64,000 nucleotides of DNA from Paraburkholderia sp. Ac-20340 (GTDB lineage: Bacteria; Pseudomonadota; Gammaproteobacteria; Burkholderiales; Burkholderiaceae). Shown here piece by piece: positions 1 through 8,596 of this stretch. The notes beneath the pieces are model-generated. The model ran no database searches. It worked only from the letters and a program-made list of their open reading frames with translations, and was not told the origin of the DNA. A program made the translations under genes and the position numbers. Where the stretch lies: contig NZ_JAAGPR010000016.1 of NCBI RefSeq assembly GCF_017104965.1, forward strand, positions 62,001-126,000. Direction: 5' to 3'. How positions within the stretch are numbered: position 1 is the stretch's first letter; every line of letters starts with the position of its first letter.

Positions 1-2
1 CC

Positions 3-593
3 GCGTACACGCTGCAACTCGCGCATCCCGGCGCCGTGTTCAAGGACCCGGATTCGGCCGCGTTCGAAATCGCCCGCAAGGTGGGCGGCGATATCTTCGT
101 GACGATCTTCCTCGCAGGCCTGATCCTCGCGCAATTCGCTTCGGGCATCTCGGCGCAGGCTAGCGTTGGCCGACTGCTCTACGCGATGGGCCGCGACGAA
201 GTGCTGCCCAAGTCGATCTTCGGCTACATTCACCCGCGCTTTCGCACGCCGGCAATCAACATTGTGATCGCCGGTATCGTCGGCCTGATCGCACTGAAGC
301 TCGATGTCGCCACGTCCACGTCGTTCATCAACTTCGGCGCGTTCCTCGCGTTCACCTCGGTGAACCTGTGCGTGATCCGCCAGTACTTCAACGGCGCGGC
401 CGGTTCGCGCGGCTTCGGCTTCATGGGCGGCGTGGTGTTCCCGCTGATCGGCGCGGTCACCGACATCTGGTTGCTGTGCAGCCTCGAAAAGACGGCGATC
501 GTGCTGGGCGTGATCTGGTTCGTGCTGGGTCTGGCCTACCTCGGCTGGATCACGCGCTGCTTCCGCCGCGCACCGCCGGAAATGGCTGTCTAA
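3..593 (+). CDS. APC-family amino acid/polyamine permease, C-terminal part
   Basis: The reading frame is already open at the left window edge, so only the last 197 or so residues are present. They hold about five hydrophobic membrane spans separated by short loops. The stretch with YAMGRDEVLP followed by HPRFRTP is typical of APC-superfamily permeases, which import amino acids or amines by proton or sodium coupling in the inner membrane. The GTG at position 36 is internal and is not the real start. A perfect hairpin with a T tract follows about 40 bases after the stop. The substrate cannot be told from this half; a polyamine or amino acid is a guess from the later polyamine genes. Confidence 0.8.
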   Translation, partial: AYTLQLAHPGAVFKDPDSAAFEIARKVGGDIFVTIFLAGLILAQFASGISAQASVGRLLYAMGRDEVLPKSIFGYIHPRFRTPAINIVIAGIVGLIALKLDVATSTSFINFGAFLAFTSVNLCVIRQYFNGAAGSRGFGFMGGVVFPLIGAVTDIWLLCSLEKTAIVLGVIWFVLGLAYLGWITRCFRRAPPEMAV

Positions 594-633
594 GCCGCAG
601 GTTTTCCGCGCGCCAGGCTCGCGCAACACATAA

Positions 634-673
634 AAAAACGGCGAACGCCCCGCAAGGGGCGTTCGCCGTTTTT
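634..673. terminator. Rho-independent bidirectional terminator
   Basis: A perfect 18-bp stem (634-651 with 656-673, loop GCAA) has A residues on its left edge and T residues on its right. It lies between the convergent permease and GntR genes and can end transcripts from both sides. Confidence 0.9.
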
Positions 674-709
674 CGTTGCACGCGCAACGAAGCCGCGTGC
701 CGCGCTACC

Positions 710-1381
710 TCAATCCGATAAGCCCGCCAGCCGCGCCGCCGCCATCACTTCGCGTTTCGTATCGAGAATATGCTGCTCGATCAACGCGACCACGTCATCC
801 ACCGCGCGCCGCTTGCAGGCATCGACGATCTCGTAGTGATCGCGCTGCACGTCGCCCTTTTCCGTATCGAGCGACATGCGCAGATGCGGATAGCGATTCG
901 TCGTGCTCAAACAGTATTCCTCGATCATCTTGCGCAGCCGCGAATTGTTCGCGGGCGCGCACAGCGCGAGGTGAAACTGACGGTTGTATTCGGCCCAGTC
1001 GGCGGGCGACGTCGCGGCGTCATACGCGGCGAGGATGCGCTTCATCACGTCGATATCGGCGGCCACCATATTCGGCACCGCCAGCTTCGCCGCGTAAGTT
1101 TCCAGCGCCGCGCGGATGTCGAGCAATTCGCAGATCTCGCGCGTGGACATCGCCATCACCACGGCGCCGCGGTTGAGCTGATAGCTCACGAGCCCTTCGG
1201 CTTCGAGCTGGCGCAGCGCCTCGCGCACGGGAATGCGGCTCGCGCCGAAGCGCTCCGCCAGGCCCTCCTGGCGCAACTGCGCGCCCGGCGGCAGCACGCC
1301 GCGCAGGATCTCATCGCGCAACTGATCGCGGATGGTTTGAGGCAGCGATCGTTGGTCTTCCTTGCCCTGCACTGTCGTCAT
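710..1381 (-). CDS. GntR-family (FCD-domain) transcriptional regulator
   Basis: This 223-residue cytoplasmic regulator has an N-terminal winged helix (about residues 12-75, with SRIPVREALRQLEAEGLV as the recognition region). A C-terminal all-helical FCD domain follows, with D/H residues that in this family often bind a metal and a small acid ligand (EYNRQFHLAL, then H near residue 180). FCD regulators usually repress catabolic or uptake genes and release DNA on binding an organic acid or amino acid. It is divergent from the LivK-like binding-protein gene, with a paired inverted repeat between them, so control of that gene and of itself is the natural inference. Length is normal for the family. 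Confidence 0.88.
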   Translation of the reverse strand: MTTVQGKEDQRSLPQTIRDQLRDEILRGVLPPGAQLRQEGLAERFGASRIPVREALRQLEAEGLVSYQLNRGAVVMAMSTREICELLDIRAALETYAAKLAVPNMVAADIDVMKRILAAYDAATSPADWAEYNRQFHLALCAPANNSRLRKMIEEYCLSTTNRYPHLRMSLDTEKGDVQRDHYEIVDACKRRAVDDVVALIEQHILDTKREVMAAARLAGLSD

Positions 1382-1456
1382 GTGTTCGTGAGCGTTTTGG
1401 CCGGCCGAGCGTAGGCCGACGAAAAATTGTTGTCGTCGTTTTTTTCGTCTGCCAGA

Positions 1457-1507
1457 ATTGGATACAATCCACTCAGTTATGGATATTCAGCTTGATCGGT
1501 TGTATCC
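1457..1507. promoter_or_regulatory. Candidate GntR operator pair in divergent region
   Basis: GGATACAATCC at 1460-1470 and GGTTGTATCC at 1498-1507 form an inverted repeat with one mismatch. The left copy also sits inside ATTG-GATA-CAAT, itself a small palindrome. The pair is about 80 bases upstream of the GntR start, facing the binding-protein gene. The rest of the 1382-1770 gap shows no convincing gene; it would be a long leader for the next gene. Confidence 0.5.
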
Positions 1508-1770
1508 GTCAATCTGTCCGTTCACTGTTGCTGCATCCTTGTCCGGAGACCCTATGGGATGTTGTAAGCGTCTGAAAAACAAACAAGTTTAGCGTATCCG
1601 CCCGGCCATCCCGAGGCCGTTGCGTGCGCAACGGTTTTAGGGTCGCAGCGTCGAGCACGCTGCCCGGCTCCAGTCGATTCACCCCTGCGCTTGAAGGTCC
1701 ACCGCGTGTCGGCACGCGGTGCGGGCCCGCTCGCGCCATGAAAAACGTAGAACGTGAGGAGAGAACCAAG

Positions 1771-2952
1771 ATGGCACGCAACACCCGCAGCAATACGATG
1801 AACACCACCCGCAACCCGAGCCTGCGCGCGCCCGCCCTGCTGGCGGCGCTGGCCGGCCTCTGGAGCGCCGGCGCGTTCGCCCAGGCCACCGATGTGAAGA
1901 TCGGCTTCGCGGCCCCGCTGACCGGCGGCCAGGCCCACTACGGCGCGGACTTCCGCAGCGGCGTGGAAATGGCGATCGAGGACGAAAACGCCACCAACCC
2001 GACCATCGGCGGCAAGCCCGTGCACTTCGTGCTGGACGCCTACGACGATCAGGCCGACCCGCGCACCGGCACGACCGTCGCGCAAAAGCTCGTCGATGAC
2101 AACGTCGCCGCCGTGATCGGCCACTTCAACTCGGGCACCAGCATCCCGGCCGCGCCGATCTACGCCAAGGCCGGCATCCCCGAAATCGCCACGGCCACGG
2201 CGCCCGCCTACACGCGCCAGGGCCTGCCGACGACCTTCCGCCTCGTGACCTCCGACGCGCAGCAGGGCAGCGTGCTCGGCGCCTACGTCGTGAAGGATCT
2301 GAAGCTCAAGCGCTTCGCCGTGATCGACGATCGCACGGCTTACGGCCAGGGCGTCGCCGAGGAATTCGCCAAAGCCGTCAAGGCGGCGGGCGGCACGGTG
2401 GTCGCGCAGGAGTTCACCAACGACAAGGCCGTCGACTTCCGCTCGATCCTCACGCACATCAAGTCGGCCGACGCCGACGCGATCTTCTACGGGGGCGCCG
2501 ACACGCAGGCCGCGCCGATGCTCAAGCAGATGAAATCGCTGGCAATCAAATCGACGCTGATCGGCCCGGACATGATGCATTCCGCCGAACTGATCAAGAT
2601 CGCCGGCCCGGCCGCCGAAGGCGCGCTGGCTTCGTCGGGCGGCAGCCCGCTCGACCAGATGCCGGGCGGCAAGAGCTATGTCGAGCGCTATTCGAAGCGC
2701 TTCAACAAGCCGGTCGAGCTGTATTCGCCGTACGCCTATGACGGCACGCGCGCGGTGTTCGCGGCCATGAAGAAGGCCAATTCGACCGATCCGCACATCT
2801 ATCTGGCCTCGCTCAAGGGCACGGCGATGAAGGGCGTGACCACCAACGAACTCGGCTACGACCAGTACGGCGATCTGAAATACGGCGGCGTGACGGTCTA
2901 CAAGGTCGTCAACGGCCAATGGCAGCCGCTCACGACGGTCGGCACGAAGTAA
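1771..2952 (+). CDS. Branched-chain amino acid-type ABC transporter substrate-binding protein (LivK-like)
   Basis: The 393-residue product has a signal peptide (basic N-terminus, Ala/Leu-rich core, cleavage after AFA near residue 37), followed by a type I periplasmic binding fold of the Leu/Ile/Val family (Peripla_BP_6). KIGFAAPLTGGQAHYGADFR is the typical opening strand and loop, and VIGHFNSGTS and YGQGVAEEF are typical ligand-side segments. It would capture an amino acid or small amide in the periplasm. The start at 1771 follows GAGGAG at a suitable distance; ATG 1798 would also leave an acceptable signal peptide. No permease or ATPase genes are adjacent, so it is an orphan subunit that must share a transporter encoded elsewhere. 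Confidence 0.9.
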   Translation: MARNTRSNTMNTTRNPSLRAPALLAALAGLWSAGAFAQATDVKIGFAAPLTGGQAHYGADFRSGVEMAIEDENATNPTIGGKPVHFVLDAYDDQADPRTGTTVAQKLVDDNVAAVIGHFNSGTSIPAAPIYAKAGIPEIATATAPAYTRQGLPTTFRLVTSDAQQGSVLGAYVVKDLKLKRFAVIDDRTAYGQGVAEEFAKAVKAAGGTVVAQEFTNDKAVDFRSILTHIKSADADAIFYGGADTQAAPMLKQMKSLAIKSTLIGPDMMHSAELIKIAGPAAEGALASSGGSPLDQMPGGKSYVERYSKRFNKPVELYSPYAYDGTRAVFAAMKKANSTDPHIYLASLKGTAMKGVTTNELGYDQYGDLKYGGVTVYKVVNGQWQPLTTVGTK

Positions 2953-3099
2953 AGCCAGCGCGAAGTCAGTGAACGCTCACGCCGCGCGCCTTCGGGGCCG
3001 CGCGGCGCACACGGGACAGCCGGCGGTACCCGGCTGCGGCGCGCAAACCGGCGGGTCACACTTCTCCGCTCGCCGGCACGCGCGCCGGGTTGACACGGG

Positions 3100-3129
3100 C
3101 TCTCGCGCGACGCGGGAGTCCGTTTTTTT
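3100..3129 (+). terminator. Rho-independent terminator after the LivK-like gene
   Basis: CTCTCGC (3100-3106) pairs with GCGGGAG (one G-T pair), followed by a seven-T run at 3123-3129. A second short palindrome, TTTTGATCTATCAAAA at about 3126-3141, and another T run follow at once. The remaining part of the gap to 3351 shows no gene. Confidence 0.65.
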
Positions 3130-3351
3130 GATCTATCAAAATTTTTTTGCGCGGTTTCGCTTCCGGCGACGGCAATTCGCCGCCATACGCGATGCTCCGT
3201 CAGACGGGGCTTTGAGCCCTTTTAGGGTCGGGGTTAAACGAGCGTTCGGTTGTGCAAGCCCGAACCGCACTACAATGCATGCCGTCCACTGGTTTGCCGG
3301 TCGTTCGTTATATGTGTTTGTGTCCCGAACGCCGTCCTGTTTGCACCGAAC

Positions 3352-4506
3352 ATGCCCCGTTTTTCCAGACTTACCCCGTTCCTGCTGATTCCGCTCGTTG
3401 CTGCTCTTGGCGCGTGCTCATCCGCCAAACCCAACAAGTTTCAGGATGACCAGTTGCTGAGCAGCGCGCCCAGCCCGTTCTCGCGCAGCTTCAGCTACGC
3501 CAGCGCCGATGCCTGCGAGGCCTCGCGCCGCGCACTGCTGAGCCAGGGCTACATGACGACGATGACGCACAACGACACCGTCGACGCCACCAAGAACTTC
3601 CAGCCGACCAGCGATCAGCACATCGTCGTGGAAGTGCACGTGGTCTGTACCGTGGCGGACGCGACCAACACCAGCATCGTCTACGTGAACGCCGTGCAGA
3701 ACGGCTATGCGCTGAAGAAGAGCGATACGTCGGCGAGCGTCGGTTTGTCGATTCTGGGGTCGGTGTCGCTGCCGATCCGCTCGAATAGCGACGAAATGGT
3801 GAAGGTGTCGAGCGAGACGATCCAGTCGGGCGCGTTCTACACGCGTTTCTTCGAACTGGTCGCGAAGTATCTGAACACGGTCGCGAAGAGCGAACCGGTG
3901 CCGGGTAGCGGATCGATCAAGATCACGCCACTGCCGTCGGGTCTGGAGCCGGTCACGGCTTTGGCTAACTCCGGTGCGCCTGGCGTGGCGGCGCCGGGCA
4001 CCTCGGCCGTCCCTGCCGCGGCCGTGGCGGCTGCGGCAACGGGCGCAGCGGCGCTTCACCCGGACTCGCTCGCGGCCACGCCGGTGTTGAGCGCGATGCA
4101 GCCGACGCAACCGACCAGCAACGTGCATGCGGTGATGCCAGTGGCGCCCGCCGCCACGGCGACGCTGCTCGCGCCGGTCGTGCCTGCTGCGGTGGCAGCG
4201 ACGGCGAGCGGTGCGAATGGTGCAAGCGGTGCGAGTGCGGTGGGTGTGGCCAGCGCCGCCAACCCGGCCAGCGCGCCGGCTACCGCTGCCGTTCAAGGCG
4301 CGAGCCAGAGTGTCTCGACTACGGCAGCGGCTACGGCAGCCGCGCCGGCTTCGGCGGCATCGTCGCCCATGAAGGCGGCAGCAGCAGCGCCCGCCAGCGC
4401 CGCAGAAACCCTCGCGGCCGCTTCAACGCCCGCAACCGCCAGCGCCACGACTGCGGCGGCGGCGGCGGCTTCGAGCGTCACGACCACCGCCACGACCTCG
4501 CCCTGA
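3352..4506 (+). CDS. DUF2242-family lipoprotein with long Ala-rich tail
   Basis: This 384-residue protein starts with a lipoprotein signal peptide and lipobox (LGAC, Cys near residue 23), so it should be lipid-anchored, probably in the outer membrane. Residues about 28-205 match the DUF2242 pattern I know from Burkholderiales: FQDDQLL, FSRSF, ACEASRRALLSQGY, KNFQP, VVCTVAD, VNAVQNGYALKKS and VSSETIQSGAFYTRFF. The function of DUF2242 is unknown. Residues about 210-384 are low complexity, almost all Ala, Ser, Thr, Val and Pro, and probably disordered. It ends 22 bases before the convergent LysE gene. Confidence 0.85.
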   Translation: MPRFSRLTPFLLIPLVAALGACSSAKPNKFQDDQLLSSAPSPFSRSFSYASADACEASRRALLSQGYMTTMTHNDTVDATKNFQPTSDQHIVVEVHVVCTVADATNTSIVYVNAVQNGYALKKSDTSASVGLSILGSVSLPIRSNSDEMVKVSSETIQSGAFYTRFFELVAKYLNTVAKSEPVPGSGSIKITPLPSGLEPVTALANSGAPGVAAPGTSAVPAAAVAAAATGAAALHPDSLAATPVLSAMQPTQPTSNVHAVMPVAPAATATLLAPVVPAAVAATASGANGASGASAVGVASAANPASAPATAAVQGASQSVSTTAAATAAAPASAASSPMKAAAAAPASAAETLAAASTPATASATTAAAAAASSVTTTATTSP

Positions 4507-4528
4507 GGCCGTTCCAGCGGGGACGCGC

Positions 4529-5161
4529 CTAGCGCAGCCCCGCCATCATCGCGCCCATTCCCACCAGCAGGCTGCCCATCAGCCGGTTCACCGCGCGCAG
4601 GCGGCGCGGCCGTTGCAGCACATGGCGCAGCCGGTGCGAAAACAGCGCCATCGACGCCACGCCGCCCGCAAACAGCACCGCAAAGGTCGCCGCCAGCACC
4701 AGATACTGGCGATTCGCGCTCCACGCCGCATCGGCGCTCATGAACTGCGGGAAAAACGACGGAAAGAACAGCAGCGTCTTGGGATTGAGCCCCGAGGTCG
4801 CGAACCCGCGCCAGAACAGATCGCGATGCGAAGTGAGCGCGGGCTCCGCAGCGCCGCTCTCCTGCGCGCCGCCGAGCGTGCGGCTGCGCCACTGCTTGCA
4901 GCCGAGCCACACCAGATAAGCCGCCCCCACCCAGCGCAGCACCGTGAGCGAGTGCTCACTGATCAACAGCAGCGAATTCAGGCAAAGCGCGGTCAGGCCC
5001 AGTTGCAACAGCACCGCGAGCGTGCCGCCCCAGACGCAGGGCAGCGCACGGCGCCAGCCGGCCTGCAGCGCCTGGCTCATGGTGAGCACGTTGACGGGGC
5101 CGGGGGTGTAGACGAGGATCAGCGCGGCGGCGAGAAACGACAAATACAACTGGAGCGACAT
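4529..5161 (-). CDS. LysE/RhtB-family amino acid exporter
   Basis: The 210-residue inner-membrane protein has six predicted spans. It opens with the LysE-family signature TPGPVNVLTMSQALQAGWR and has the conserved loop GLNPKTLLFFPSFFPQF. This family exports amino acids such as Lys, Arg, Thr or homoserine. It is divergent from an Lrp/AsnC-family gene, the usual arrangement in which the regulator senses a surplus amino acid and switches on the exporter. A hairpin lies in the leader side of the divergent gap. Substrate is not determined. Confidence 0.9.
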   Translation of the reverse strand: MSLQLYLSFLAAALILVYTPGPVNVLTMSQALQAGWRRALPCVWGGTLAVLLQLGLTALCLNSLLLISEHSLTVLRWVGAAYLVWLGCKQWRSRTLGGAQESGAAEPALTSHRDLFWRGFATSGLNPKTLLFFPSFFPQFMSADAAWSANRQYLVLAATFAVLFAGGVASMALFSHRLRHVLQRPRRLRAVNRLMGSLLVGMGAMMAGLR

Positions 5162-5555
5162 GTCCGGGAGTTCTGGCTAAGGGCGTATCGAGGAAATGCG
5201 GCCCGGCAACAGGCGCGCAACGGAAATTCGGCAATAAAAAACCGCGCAACAGCGCGGTTTTCAAATGCCATCCGCCCGATCGGACGCTGCTGGACGCGAG
5301 ATAGTCGCGTGCCGCGCCCGATAGCCGCCGCAGGGTGCAGCGAGGATCGGCTCAGACGGTCCACCGCGGCTTGTGGCTGCGGCGGCGCGCCCCGACGCGG
5401 GGAGGTGGCCGCGTGGGTCGTGCCAGGCGAGAAGGCATGTGAAAAATATACCGGGATTGGGGCGGGATAGGCTTCCTGTTTTCCAGTGCAAACCGTCCTA
5501 AACCAGAAGCTTGTTCCGATAGAATCCAGTTTTCCTGTACAAGATTCTTTTCACC
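5162..5555. other. Divergent intergenic region lysE-like/asnC-like with a hairpin
   Basis: These 394 bases carry no convincing gene. At 5238-5261 lies AAAACCGCGC-AACA-GCGCGGTTTT, a perfect 10-bp stem with A and T flanks that looks like a bidirectional terminator, though the flanking genes run away from it. On the minus strand it falls about 80 bases upstream of the exporter start, so it could act as an attenuator in a leader, or be left from a lost gene. Confidence 0.55.
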
Positions 5556-6038
5556 ATGACCACGCGCGAACGGCAGCCCAAAACCCTCGACAACCAGGAC
5601 CGCAAGATCCTGCGCGCCTTGCAGCAGAACGCACGGCTGTCCAACGCGGAGCTGGCCGAGCAGGTCGGCATGTCCACGACGGCGTGCTGGAACCGCACCC
5701 GCCAGCTCGAAGCCGATGGCTATATCGACGGTTATGTGGCGCTGGTGAACCAGCGCAAGCTGGGTTTCGCCGATATCGTGATTCTGGAAGTCACGCTCGA
5801 TCGCCATGAGGACGACGCGCTCGCGCGCTTCGGCTCCGAACTCGCGGCGCTGCCCGAAGTGCTGGAGGCGTATCTGGTGTCGGGGGAATACGACTACTGG
5901 ATCAAGGTGGCGGTCGATGGCACGGCCGGCTACGAGCGTTTCCTGCGCGAGAAGCTTTATCGCATCTCCAGCATCCGCCATAGCCGGTCGATGTTCGCGT
6001 TGCGCTGCATGAAGGATGTCGCGTCGATGCAGGTTTGA
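5556..6038 (+). CDS. Lrp/AsnC-family transcriptional regulator
   Basis: This is a 160-residue DNA-binding protein. Residues about 10-55 form the AsnC-type helix-turn-helix (LDNQDRKILRALQQNARLSNAELAEQVGMS written in the usual order), and residues about 75-150 form the RAM ligand and oligomerisation domain (LEAYLVSGEYDYWIKV). Members bind amino acids and act as octamers or similar. Its start has no strong ribosome-binding site. It faces away from the LysE-type exporter, which is the most likely target, together with its own gene. Length is normal. Confidence 0.9.
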   Translation: MTTRERQPKTLDNQDRKILRALQQNARLSNAELAEQVGMSTTACWNRTRQLEADGYIDGYVALVNQRKLGFADIVILEVTLDRHEDDALARFGSELAALPEVLEAYLVSGEYDYWIKVAVDGTAGYERFLREKLYRISSIRHSRSMFALRCMKDVASMQV

Positions 6039-6056
6039 TTCGGCATACGAAATAAA

Positions 6057-6776
6057 TCAGGCATTGGGCGAGCGCGCCCCGCTCGCCCGCAGAATCATCT
6101 TCACGACTTCCTCGGTGGTCGCCTCGAAACTGGCCGCCGACAAGGCGCGCTTGCCCGCGAGCGCGCGTATCTGCGCTTCGAAGTCGGCGTAATGCTGCGT
6201 GGTCGCCCAGATCATGAAGAGCAGCGTTTTGGGCTCCACCGGCGCGAGCAGACCTTCGGCGATCCAGCGCTCGATCAGCGTCACGCGCGACTCCATCCAC
6301 GGCTTCACGCGTTTCAACAGAATGTCCTGCATATGCGTCGCGCCGCTGATGATTTCATTGGCCCACACCTTCGAGCCTAGCGGCCGGCGCCGCGACAGTT
6401 CCATCTTCGCACGCACATAACCGCCAATCGCCGCGACGGGGTCGCTGCTCGCATCGAAGGTATCGGCGGCCGCATTCCATTCCTCGAACAGATCGTCGAG
6501 CACGCGCCAGTAGAGCGCGAGTTTGGTCGGGAAGTAGTAATGCAGATTCGCTTTGGGCAGGCCCGCGCGTTCGGCGATCAGCGCGGTGCTCGCGCCTTCG
6601 AAACCGCGTTCGGCGAATACGGCTTCGGCACAGGCGAGCAGATGCGATTCGTTCGACGCGCGAATCGAAGCCTTGCGGCGCGGCTTATCGGCTTTGTCGG
6701 CTTTGGTGGCAGCCTGGCCTGCGCTTGGGCGCACAGCAAGGTTCGCGGCTGGCGTGTCGGTGTCGTCGTCGCGCAT
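6057..6776 (-). CDS. TetR-family regulator, RutR-like, of pyrimidine catabolism
   Basis: The 239-residue protein has a TetR helix-turn-helix near residues 35-80 (ERGFEGASTALIAERAG, then LPKANLHYYFPTKLALY) and a ligand domain very like E. coli RutR. The shared segments include LEVSR/MELSRR before the core, and FMIWATTQHYADFEAQI. RutR binds uracil or thymine and controls pyrimidine use. The gene is divergent from the pyrimidine-degradation operon with an 18-base palindrome between them, so it very likely represses that operon until pyrimidine appears. The start is uncertain: no ribosome-binding site is clear, and ATG 6836 would give 259 residues. Confidence 0.85.
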   Translation of the reverse strand: MRDDDTDTPAANLAVRPSAGQAATKADKADKPRRKASIRASNESHLLACAEAVFAERGFEGASTALIAERAGLPKANLHYYFPTKLALYWRVLDDLFEEWNAAADTFDASSDPVAAIGGYVRAKMELSRRRPLGSKVWANEIISGATHMQDILLKRVKPWMESRVTLIERWIAEGLLAPVEPKTLLFMIWATTQHYADFEAQIRALAGKRALSAASFEATTEEVVKMILRASGARSPNA

Positions 6777-6988
6777 GGCATCGGTCCGTTCGAAGCGTTC
6801 GAAAAGGAAGGCATCGCGAGGCGACGCCGGAATCATTGTAGACACGCGACGCGTACAAGGTGATCGCACTCGTTGCGAATCCACGGGTAAACCTGCGTGC
6901 CGCGCGGTGTTTTTCACGCACTGCAACATCGATGGCACGCTTTTCGCTCGTAATACCGCATTGAATTCCCAAAGTTTATGGCCTACAA

Positions 6989-7006
6989 CCTGTCCAATCG
7001 GACAGG
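6989..7006. promoter_or_regulatory. Palindromic operator for the RutR-like regulator
   Basis: CCTGTCC-AATC-GGACAGG is a perfect inverted repeat with 7-bp arms and a 4-base centre, placed in the 445-base divergent gap between the TetR gene and the pyrimidine operon. Its size fits a TetR dimer site. The rest of the gap (6777-7221) shows no gene. Confidence 0.65.
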
Positions 7007-7221
7007 ATTCGGCGAGCGGGAAATCACTGCCCCGAACGAGCGTCGGGTGCATGCACTGGAATCGCGCAACTTATGCACAACACGCCCCAGACGATGGCAC
7101 CGATGCACGCTTCATGAACACGCTTCATTCAGACAAGGCAGTCGCGGTCCCCACAGCGGTCATTTAAAAAACTCGCCGCGCCGCACTGCACCGCCAGTCG
7201 AACATTGACAGGAGAGCACGC

Positions 7222-8487
7222 ATGAACGTAGTAAGCGAAGCCGCGCTGACCACCGCGATTCACGTGAATGGCCAGCGTCTCTGGGACAGCCTGATGGAAA
7301 TGGCGAAGATCGGCGCGACACCCAAGGGCGGCGTGTGCCGCCTCGCGCTCACGGATCTCGACAAGCAGGGCCGCGATCTCATCGTCAAATGGGCGAAGGA
7401 AGCGGGCTGCACGGTAAGCGTCGATCAGATGGGCAATGTGTTCATGCGCCGCGCCGGCCGCAACAACGATCTGCCGCCCGTGATGACGGGTTCGCACGCG
7501 GATTCGCAGCCCACGGGCGGCCGCTTCGACGGCATCTATGGCGTGCTGGGCGGTCTCGAAGTGATCCGCTCGCTCAACGATCACGGCATCGAAACCGAGC
7601 ATCCGGTCGAAACGGTGATCTGGACCAACGAGGAAGGCTCGCGCTTCGCGCCCGCCATGGTGGCCTCGGGCGTATTCGCGGGCGTGTTCACGCTCGATTA
7701 CGGTCTGTCGCGCAAGGACGTGGACGGCAAGACCATCGGCGAGGAACTCAAACGCATTGGCTACGCGGGCGATCTGCCCTGCGGCGGCCGCAAGATTCAC
7801 GCGGCGTTCGAACTGCATATCGAACAGGGGCCGATTCTCGAAGCGGAGAACAGGACGATTGGCGTCGTAACCGATGCGCAAGGCCAGCGCTGGTACGAAG
7901 TCGTGCTCACGGGCCAGGAGGCGCACGCCGGCCCCACGCCGATGCCGCGCCGCCGCGATGCGCTGCTGGGCGCTTCGCGCGTCGTGCAGCTTGTCAATGA
8001 AATCGGCCTGCGCCACGCGCCGCTCGCCTGCGCGACGGTCGGCATGATGCAGGTGCATCCGAACTCGCGCAACGTGATTCCGGGCCGCGTATTTTTCACG
8101 ATCGACTTCCGCCATCCGCTGGACGAAGTGCTGGCGAAGATGGACGCGGAACTGCGCGAAGGCATCGCGAAGATCGCCGAACAAGGCAAGCTCGAAACCG
8201 AGCTCGAACAGATTTTCTATTACGCGCCGGTGCCGTTCGACAAGGCCTGCGTGAAATCGGTGCGCGCCGCCGCCGAGCGCTTTGGGTATTCGAATCGCGA
8301 CATCGTGTCCGGCGCGGGCCACGACGCCTGCTATCTGGCGACGGTTGCGCCAACCTCGATGGTGTTCGTGCCGTGCATCGACGGTATCAGTCACAACGAG
8401 ATCGAAGACGCGACCCAGGAGTGGATTGAAGCGGGCGCGAACGTGCTGCTGCATGCCATGCTCGAACGCGCCAGCGAGCCGGGTTGA
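7222..8487 (+). CDS. Zn-dependent hydrolase, N-carbamoyl-beta-alanine amidohydrolase (M20/HyuC family)
   Basis: The 421-residue cytoplasmic enzyme belongs to the M20-related carbamoyl-amide hydrolases that include beta-ureidopropionase and allantoate amidohydrolase. Metal and substrate motifs are visible in order: GSHADSQPTGGRFDG, WTNEEGSRFAPAM, HIEQGP, GQEAHAGPTPM and SGAGHDA. In this operon it should perform the last step of reductive pyrimidine breakdown, splitting N-carbamoyl-beta-alanine to beta-alanine, CO2 and ammonia. The start follows CAGGAGAG at good spacing. It is the first gene of the operon. Sequence alone cannot exclude allantoate as substrate, but the neighbours argue against it. 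Confidence 0.87.
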   Translation: MNVVSEAALTTAIHVNGQRLWDSLMEMAKIGATPKGGVCRLALTDLDKQGRDLIVKWAKEAGCTVSVDQMGNVFMRRAGRNNDLPPVMTGSHADSQPTGGRFDGIYGVLGGLEVIRSLNDHGIETEHPVETVIWTNEEGSRFAPAMVASGVFAGVFTLDYGLSRKDVDGKTIGEELKRIGYAGDLPCGGRKIHAAFELHIEQGPILEAENRTIGVVTDAQGQRWYEVVLTGQEAHAGPTPMPRRRDALLGASRVVQLVNEIGLRHAPLACATVGMMQVHPNSRNVIPGRVFFTIDFRHPLDEVLAKMDAELREGIAKIAEQGKLETELEQIFYYAPVPFDKACVKSVRAAAERFGYSNRDIVSGAGHDACYLATVAPTSMVFVPCIDGISHNEIEDATQEWIEAGANVLLHAMLERASEPG

Positions 8488-8536
8488 GCCTGAGCGTTTA
8501 GTCGAATAGCGCCATAACAAAGCTGTTCCCCACGTA

Positions 8537-8562
8537 CCGGCTGCCGCGCAACGCGCAGCCGG
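8537..8562 (+). other. Intercistronic hairpin between amidohydrolase and preT
   Basis: CCGGCTGC (8537-8544) and GCAGCCGG (8555-8562) form a perfect stem with further inner pairing and a small loop. No T tract follows directly, so mRNA stabilisation or partial Rho-type termination is as likely as full termination. Confidence 0.4.
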
Positions 8563-8596
8563 CGGACCCGTGTTTTGCCTCGCAAGGAGCATCCGG

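Noticed and set aside
1552..2919. Long minus-strand frame opposite the LivK-like gene
   Set aside because: Shadow of the binding protein; Arg/His-rich with no ribosome-binding site.
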